Shown here piece after piece: positions 56,740 to 64,000 of a DNA stretch of 64,000 bases (position 1 is its first letter; each line of letters opens with the position of its first letter). The stretch comes from Tamarix chinensis (lineage: Eukaryota; Streptophyta; Magnoliopsida; Caryophyllales; Tamaricaceae). The stretch covers positions 53,140,218 through 53,204,217 of the forward strand of contig CM060181.1 of NCBI GenBank assembly GCA_030549775.1, given 5' to 3'. The notes under the pieces were generated by a model, which made no database searches, was not told the origin of the DNA, and saw only the letters and a list, made by a program, of their open reading frames with translations. Position numbers and translations under genes: made by a program.

Positions 56740-57775
56740 CATGATTACTGTTAGATTCAGTCTATTTCATTAGTGTAATATATCAAAATTTTATAAAATT
56801 TTATAAAATTTTAATTTATTAATATTTTAATCTAATCTAAATTTTAATTTTTAGATCATTTTATTTTATTTTAGCCTAACATTGAAAAATTCATAGATAA
56901 AATTTTATATTAATTTTTAAAAATTTAAACCTAAACCTAAATCCTAATTCTAAACCCAAAAATGTTCCATTTTTCTTTTTCCCTCTCTCATTTCTTTCCC
57001 TTCTTCTTCTTCTCTTTCTTTTTCTCTTTCATCCTTTCCTTTCTTGGGTTATGCCCCAACCTAGCCCAACATTTTTTTTTCTTCTCTCCTTCTCTCCTGA
57101 CCTGAAGCCTAGGTTTTTTTTCCTTCCTTTTCTTTTCTATTTTCTTTCTTTTCCTATCCTTGTCTCCTTCTTCCACTCCATTTCCCTTTTTCCTCTATCA
57201 ACCGAATAAGGCCTTGTCCCTATGTGCCTATCATTCCCTTCCTTCCCTTCTTGACCATGTAGCCTGCAACCTAGCCTTACACCTCAGCCTTCACACACAC
57301 ACACACAAAACACACTCCATCTTCCTTCCTTCTTCCCTTTCCTTTCTTTACCTTCTACTCCTATTTAGATGCACTAGCCCCCTGCCCTGTTTTCACCATT
57401 ACCCAATGCTATAGTTAGTGCCACCACCCAAGCTTCCTTCCTCCTTCTCCCTACCATGCCGTTAAACCTCACCCAATTACCATCCACCTCTCAGCCATCA
57501 TCCCTCACCTTAGCCAAGCCTCCTCTTTATTTCCTTTCCTTGCCTTATTTTTATCCCTACCATCGTTTGGTTTCCCTTCCTTCTCTAGTCCTTTATCTGT
57601 CTTCAACCACAACCCAACCCCTCACCTTCCTCTTCCATCCTTCTTTTCCTCTCCCTACCTAGCCACCGACCACCCCACTTCTAGCCTTAGCTTCCACCTG
57701 TAGGCCACCACCAATCCCCATCCATTGCCAACTAACACCAACTCCACCTCCTCTTATAGGAAGCAACACCTTAAT
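56740..57775 (+). mobile_element. Partial plus-strand A-like LTR (U3 and CT-rich leader)
   Basis: AT-rich sequence with TTTATAAAATTTTATAAAAT motifs, then a CT-rich leader (56950-57760) including a (CA)n at 57287-57306, in the order seen at the start of LTR E. It is cut at 57776 by the next LTR and I do not see its 3' half resume after 58680. The Pro/Ser/Leu ORFs are low-complexity. Confidence 0.4.
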
Positions 57776-58680
57776 TGTAATGCCCTAAAATTTTAAAATC
57801 CTAAAATTTATTTATCAACAAATTCATTTAACCTAATTTTTATTTTTTATTTAATAATCCTAAATTAATTATAGGAAAATTATATTATTTTTACTATTAC
57901 TAATCCAAAAATTTTACTCTAAAAATCAAACCAAATTCCACACCTAAAAAAATTTCTTTTTCCTTTTTTCTTTTTCTTTTTCACTTCTTTTTTCTTCATT
58001 TCCTTTTTTCTCTCTTTTTTTCCCCTCCTCCTTGGGTTGCTCCATCCCGACCCAGGCCCTCTTTTATTTCATTTTTACTTCTTCCCTCCCCCTAGTGGGC
58101 TAGGCCCGTCCCCCTTTTCTCTTTTCTTGCCACTTTTCTATTTTCTCTTCTTCTTTCCCCTTTTCTCCCTTTCTTCTTCTTCTTCTTCTTCTTCTTCTTC
58201 TCCTCCTCCTCCTCCTCCCATCTTCTTCCTCGCGTCACCCTCTCCCTTCCATTTCTACACCTGTCTTGGCACCCTACATGCCACCCCATCCCCCCTACTT
58301 AATCAATGGGCATTGACCTTTGTAGGTTAGCTTGCAAGTGTTATTCAAGATTTACTTTTAGGTTAAGATCATAGCATATCTGGAAAAAGTTTACATATTT
58401 TCCTTATAATCTTTGTATTCTCTTTTCACTAACTTAATTTTGTAACCACATTTAGCGGGTTGTATTTCCTATATTCTAACCAGTGTGCTGCTCTGTTTTA
58501 TGATTATATCCTTGGGTTTGTGTAACGTACATCTTTAGTCTTAGTACTTGGTATCGGAATAGTAAAGGGAAACCAGTCTGGTACCAAGTATGGTTGTAGC
58601 ACCCCAAATTTTATAGTTTTCGCTTTCGCATATAAATTTTTAAAACAAAATTTTCAATAGTAAATTTTTGGGGTGTTACA
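57776..58680 (+). mobile_element. Compact (905-bp) plus-strand A-like LTR
   Basis: Starts TGTAATGCCC and ends TTTTTGGGGTGTTACA. It has a CT-rich leader with (CTT)n and (CTC)n runs (58171-58218) and a CTTTGTAG/GTTAGC acceptor-like motif (58326). The distal part (TACTTGGTATCGGAATAG, GGTACCAAGT) matches the reverse complement of the left end of LTR A. The (AAT)n tract, minisatellite and donor-like site are missing. I found no TSD (TTAAT versus ATGAT). Confidence 0.55.
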
Positions 58681-60532
58681 ATGATCATCATCGATCATCA
58701 TCATTTAAAAGCTTTAATTTGTTTTCATATTATATTACATGTGTTTTGGAGTTATGTGTTACTCCTAATTAATAACAGATATACTTTTTTAGGTTATATA
58801 GATGAATGTTCATGAACTTGTACCTCCATAGAGATTGAGTAAAGTGGCGTCTGTTATTGACTCTTCAGTTATATTTATCAATAGCTATTTAAAATTTTCT
58901 TTCATTATCCTATTTATAGTTGATTTCATTGAAACTTTTTATAAACACTTGCGTTAATTGGTTTTATTTTACTTTAATTTAGTCTTAGCATCTAACTCAA
59001 TTAGATATGATACATCTAATGATCCAAATTAGTTAAATATGCCAGTAATGCCCTCAATTTTGTTTTATTTAAGCTCCCACAAATTATTTTAATGGTATTT
59101 TAGATTTAAAAAAATGGAGGTTTTACAAAACTCACGTAGGGCCTCTAATTTTTTCTTAAATCTAACCCTCTTTTGATTAGGAAAAATAAAAAAGTACTTA
59201 GTTAAAGGATGAGCAAAAGGAAAAGAGAGCTGAAAATGAAGGCTAATAGAAAGGAAGGATTTCAACAGAGAAGAGAAAAATACGAAAAGAGAGCAAGCTA
59301 AGAACTCATAGCTATTATTTATATTGGTTAATTTTAGCTTTAAAATAATTATTTAAAATGATTATATAATATGTTTTCATACTTCAATTGTTATTTTTTA
59401 CTACTCTTGATCATATTTTCTAGTTATTTGTAAAAAATAGGATAAAAAAGAGCTAAAACACAACATCTAAAATAAATGAGAAGCAATAATGAGTATTCAA
59501 AGTTCATATGGGTGGGAAAACATGCAAATTAAACCATGATACAATATTTATTTGGAAAATGTCTAAGCATAAAAGCTGTAGATATTATTGCTAGCCTTCC
59601 AATGCACCAAAAATACCTCAATTGAAAGTTAAACAAAGAATTCATAGCCAAAATATTCTACATAATGGAAGTTAGTTCACAAGTTGAGAATCTACACAAC
59701 CCTAATTTGGTGTCTACAATAGTTGTGTTGGTCTTAGAAAAAAAAACACGATGAAATGGAGCACAAAGTGGGCACCTCATGTCCTTTGACATAGCTATAT
59801 TGTGTCTAACTATTTCACAATATTGGTCATTTTCTAGCCTGAATAAAGGGTGTTTACGTTATTATGTAGAAATGAAAAGGAACATTTGAGGGTTTTATTA
59901 GGAATATTTTACACTATATATCTTAATTTTAAATTAATCTCTTAGGGGACATCAATCTTGAGACTTTATATATTTGTAATTTCTAAATTGGAAATTGTTT
60001 ATCAGATTTAGTAACTTCAAGGTTTATTTATCAATTCATATATTTCGATTTATGGATATATTGATAATTATTAGTATCTTTAATTTTACAATTATGTGTT
60101 ACAAATTTTCTCATGTTAAGGTGAAGGGAGAAATCCTCGATTCCAATGTGTTAGATTTTCTACATATCTTGATTTGAGTTTGTAATCATATGGATTATCT
60201 TATGTTTAAATTTCTTAGTCAAAATTTTGATCAACTTCTAATAGTGGAAACTTCCATCGAGATCGGGAGATGAAATGATAAGTAGATCTACGAAACATGA
60301 TTAGAGATTACGAATTTATACACTAATTGACATTAATCTAATTTCTACAACAAAAAAGGGGAATAATTAGATTTACTACTTTGACAATTATATACTTAAA
60401 GGCTAGAGAGAGTTGGGCTTATAATTAGCAAAAAGTCATTGCAATTTGAGAGAGAGTAGTAATAATTATCCCTATTAACACACTAAGTACAAATTTCTAG
60501 TTAAGATTTTTAGGAGTATATATGTAATAGCC
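58681..60532. other. AT-rich intergenic DNA, nothing recognised
   Basis: About 1.85 kb with no supported ORF, RNA gene or transposon terminus. It starts with ATCATCATCGATCATCATC. Confidence 0.4.
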
Positions 60533-63500
60533 CATCCTAAAATCTTTTCAAATGTATTTAAAATTATGTTGATATAATATAAATTTATTTTGGTATTGGA
60601 ATGGGCTGGAAATTTTAATAAAAATTTCAATTTTAGATGTACCGATCAATTGGTTTGCCTAACCAATCTACTAGTACACTTAGAGATTAATTTTATTCTT
60701 GACAAACCAATCGACCTTTTTGCCCAAACCAATCAACTAGTTATGCTATGATTTCATATTCATTTTTTATTTTAATTTTAATCCCTTTCTAATGTTTATG
60801 AAAACTTTTAATTAGAATCTATTTATGATAATAAGAATATTTTGGTGCTTTAAGATTATTTTCACAATATTTGGGTCATTCTCTGATTTTATTTAGTTAA
60901 ATTTTTTCAAAAAATATTGTTTGAGACATACCTCACCTTCTATCTTCTCCCTCATCTATCTCTCCCTTCTAAAAACTAGGCTGCGTGGTTGAGCTTTTAC
61001 ACCCATTCCCTATCTCACCAACCTACTATTATGTCCCTTCTTGACTAAACTCAACCTCCATCACTCCATTATGTCTGTCCTCAACTCTTAGTGGCCTATA
61101 CAACCATACCTATCTTATCTTTCTCTCTCCTATGAATGTAGACCAACCATCACCTCTATACCATCTATTCTTGATCTATTTTCATTTCTCACCTATATTT
61201 CTTGCTCTCTTCTCCCTTTTCTTGGTGGAAAATTTCCTAAATGTTGGACATTCCTTCATTTTTTTCCCTTTCTTTTCTTTGTTGAGAAAAAAATAGAGGC
61301 TTACTTTGGATTCTATCCTTCTTTGGTCGAGCATTTGTGTCCCTTTTCTTCGTCTAATCTTGAATTTATTTCACCCTTATTTACCTTAATCAAGGAAGGA
61401 TTAAGTTTTAAGAAAGGTTGAAGATTTCAGATTATTTTTCCTTGGCATTATGTTTTTGAGAAAAAATTGGGTTGTGTTTTGTTCTTATTTTTCCTATGTT
61501 GACTATTCCTTGACATTTAATGGAGTTTTGAAAGGTAGGTTTAATGGTTTTTACTTTTATTCTCTTAGGAATAGAGGTCCTTCTAGATAGCTATCAAGTA
61601 GGGGTTAGAAGAATTTCTTCAAGTTAAGGCATTCCTATCTTTAATATAAATAAGGTTTTTATTATTATTAAGGTTCCATGTTCTTGCTGTGTTTTGTGTG
61701 AGCATGGTCTAATTATATTCTAGAATTTAAGCATGTGAATTTCCTCCTAATGATAAGCATTATTGGATTTCTTTAATTTTATTCATGAATTAGTAGTTTG
61801 AGCATGGTTTGTTTAAATGCCTATATTATCATGTATCCCTATGATTCTATGTGTGTAACATTTCTTTTGTGTGTTTTATGACATAGAAGCATGCAATGAT
61901 TAATTTAAGTTTGGTAAATTTTGGGTGTGTGCATAGCATATCTGGGTCATGTTTTACCTAGACCAGTTGATCGATTCGTTAAACCCTTCGACTGGTTATA
62001 TAAGTAGTCACACAATTTGGAAATTATGATTGACTAGGTGTGAGATGAGTTAATTACTTTGATCAACTAGTCGATTGGTTTCTATGAATAGTCGCTTAGT
62101 TTCTATGAATAGTCGATCGGTGAGACCAAACCTATCGACTGGTGACTCTACAACAAAAGTGGTCTAGTCTCTACTTAGACACATAGATTGGTTGGAGCAA
62201 ACCTATTGGCCAGTTTCCTATGAGTAGTCGATCAATGAGACTAACTAGTCAACTAGTCTGCTGGTGTTATTTTGGCTTATGTTTGGTATGACCAAACCGG
62301 TCAAAAGGTTCTAGGGGCCGATTGATTAATCTCGCTATATGCCACCTAGTTTGGTTGTTAATTATTTATACTATTTTAGTTCCCTTGTGTTCCATGTGAT
62401 TACAAAATTTAAATTATAATTTCAACCATGATTTTCCTCGAATTAATAAGAATCATATTGATGATAACTGGGATTGAATTGGTTAAGTTTAGTATCATCT
62501 CTAAACACTAAATTAGTAGCTTTTATGCCTTGTGATGTGTTTGGTGTTATCACTTGAAATTACACAATTAATTATTTGTGGATTCAATCTATCAATTACG
62601 ATATCACTTAATAATTTATAATAATGGAATAAGATGTTTGAGACTTTTTCTCTGACTCTCGAGGTTGCTGGCCAGGAGTTAGTGGGCGGATTTCCCTGTG
62701 GTTTATATTTTTCATTCAGTACTGATTTACTTCTTTACCGGGTTGCGATTAGTAGGGATATGCTCATATCTTTTAGGTATAGGATTATACTATAGAAGGT
62801 TTTCATGAAATTGATGTCTAGTACGAGTGGGTGAGGTATCCCATGTATAAGCCCCCTATCACTTCATATTGTCCATTTCTTAAGTGGGTGTGTTATACCA
62901 ACTTCTTAGCCCTTACAATGGAGGCATTCAATGTGTGTGGGTGAAGTATTTTGGTACAAGATCCCTTGATATACTTTGACAAAGTGTGGTGAGTGTGGTA
63001 TTTCGATTTGTGTTAGCCCATGTGGAAGGAACACTAGATGTGTGGTGGGTGTGGTATCCCAAAAAAAAATCCCCTTGAATGTATTCTGACCCTGTGTGGT
63101 GGGTGTGATATTCCATTGTGTTTATTTGATGCCATAAAATTTGTTCATGGTGGAGAATTAGGTGTGGTCAAATGAACTATCTTAATAACTAAAATTATGT
63201 TATCACTAAATGAAGAAGTATAATATGATTTACATTGTGTGGATTATGTTGCATTTCCCGTATTAACTATTCTTCCATGATTTCGATGCAAGCAAGCCTT
63301 GTTGTATTACTACCATGATCCTACATGTTAATTTATATTGGTATGCTTATAATCATGCCACTATGCAACTTCTATGTGCTCATTGAGTCTTACCAAGTTT
63401 TAGGTAGTATGATTTGTCAATACTTCACAGTATTGATACTACACTTGTGTGGTCACGATGATGATCTGGCTTCTTGTCTGGGGAGTAGAGGATAATTTGT

Positions 63501-63945
63501 AGGTGTAAGACTCTTAGTTAGAGTATGTTTAGGGTAATGATGTGGGGTAGTAGCTGGCCATTTCTTAGGGATGGAGATTTATACTTATACTTAAGAGTTA
63601 GGCCAACAAGCTAGAGGTATTTTGCCCACTACATTGGAAAGTTTACGTTCTTTTGGTTATTTAAACTCTCAACTTTGATTCCTTATATTTAGATTTGTAA
63701 ACTCTCATGATCTATCTATCTATATTATTATTCTTGCTTTTATCATCATGTACTATTTTATTAATATTTGATCATGCATCTTTTCGTTCGTTATTCCATT
63801 TTACCTTACATCAGGCATGAGTTAGGTGATGATCATACCTCTCTTATGGTTGATGTGATAATAACATTCTATGATTTTACTTTTAAAAGGCTTCCACATT
63901 GTCTTTGAAATGAAATTCTCTACTTCATAAATTAGGGGTGTTACA
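60533..63945 (+). mobile_element. Solo LTR F (3.4 kb), B-type, plus strand
   Basis: Starts TGTAATAGCCC and ends TTAGGGGTGTTACA, flanked by ATATA and ATTTA (4/5 match). It has the B-type CCGATCAATTGGTTTGCC short motifs (60645-60740, 61960-62300), a CT-rich leader (60930-61330), a donor-like GAAAG/GTAGGT (61535), a repeat zone (62900-63120) and an acceptor-like AATTTGTAG/GTG (63502). Its length matches the host 5' LTR (3.4 kb) and LTR B (3.65 kb). No coding sequence. Confidence 0.65.
62925..63117 (+). repeat. GTGTGGTGGGTGTGGTATYCC short tandem repeat (LTR F)
   Basis: Three to four units of GTGTGGTGAGTGTGGTAT and a CCCTTGAATGTATTCTGAC-like spacer. The minus-strand ORF at 62928-63116 (YHTHHT repeats) is only its translation. 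Confidence 0.7.
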
Positions 63946-64000
63946 ATTTAGTATGTCATAAGTTGGGAAATCGGAACCTTGGCCACTTTCATATATAGTT
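63946..64000. other. Window end, no feature
   Basis: Fifty-five bases after LTR F with nothing recognisable. Confidence 0.4.

Noticed and set aside
58037..58330. ORF with Ser and Pro runs
   Set aside because: It comes from the (CTT)n/(CTC)n microsatellite in the compact LTR leader.

Overview
The window reads as plant nuclear DNA. It is AT-rich and dominated by nested LTR retrotransposons, LTR-derived minisatellites and (AAT)n microsatellites. It has a hAT-type MITE, an L1-type LINE remnant, and one intron-rich gene with plant-like splice sites. I cannot name the species. Only one host gene is supported: an eight-exon UTP7/WDR46 homologue (WD40 plus BING4CT, SSU processome) on the + strand, ATG at 36903 and stop at 52422. 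It encodes a predicted 519-residue protein.

Left part (1-4770): fragments of two minus-strand LTRs, a chimeric LTR junction near 2240, and about 2.4 kb of AT-rich sequence with no gene. Centre-left (about 4771-35368): one old minus-strand Ty3/gypsy element of Del/Tekay chromovirus type. It has a 5' LTR with an initiator-Met PBS, degenerate gag, protease, RT and RNase H, a mostly deleted integrase, a polypurine tract and a truncated 3' LTR. Five further LTRs lie inside it. Solo LTR A (4814-9937) has a perfect 5-bp TSD. Solo LTR B (13897-17544) sits in RT. Solo LTR C (19477-28289) sits in gag with a perfect 6-bp repeat and itself contains solo LTR D (22752-27529). LTR E (31810-34799) sits in the host 5' LTR. 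I see no other coding capacity there.

Centre-right (36.7-52.9 kb): the UTP7 gene. Intron 1 holds a degenerate telomere-like TTTAGGG tract, and intron 4 holds a hAT MITE with a perfect 8-bp TSD. Intron 6 (6.3 kb) holds a second MITE-like element, an antisense LTR and a diverged tandem triplication, just before a 49-bp exon. Right part (52.9-64 kb): an L1-type LINE 3' fragment on the minus strand, GGGT-rich and AT-rich repeats, a compact A-like LTR (57776-58680), about 1.8 kb without recognisable features, and another B-type solo LTR (60533-63945).

The most unusual signal is shared by the non-coding 3-5 kb LTRs. Despite belonging to diverged subfamilies in both orientations, most of them keep the same internal architecture. 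In transcription order this is a TATA box, a CT-rich leader, a good 5' splice site (GTAAGG or GTAAGT), a tandem-repeat zone, a conserved block of about 70 bp containing a CTGAT-type branchpoint, and a TTTGTGCAG-type 3' splice site about 0.3-0.5 kb before the LTR end. This looks like an intron of 1.1-2.1 kb carried inside the LTR. It rests on comparing copies within this window and has not been tested with transcripts.
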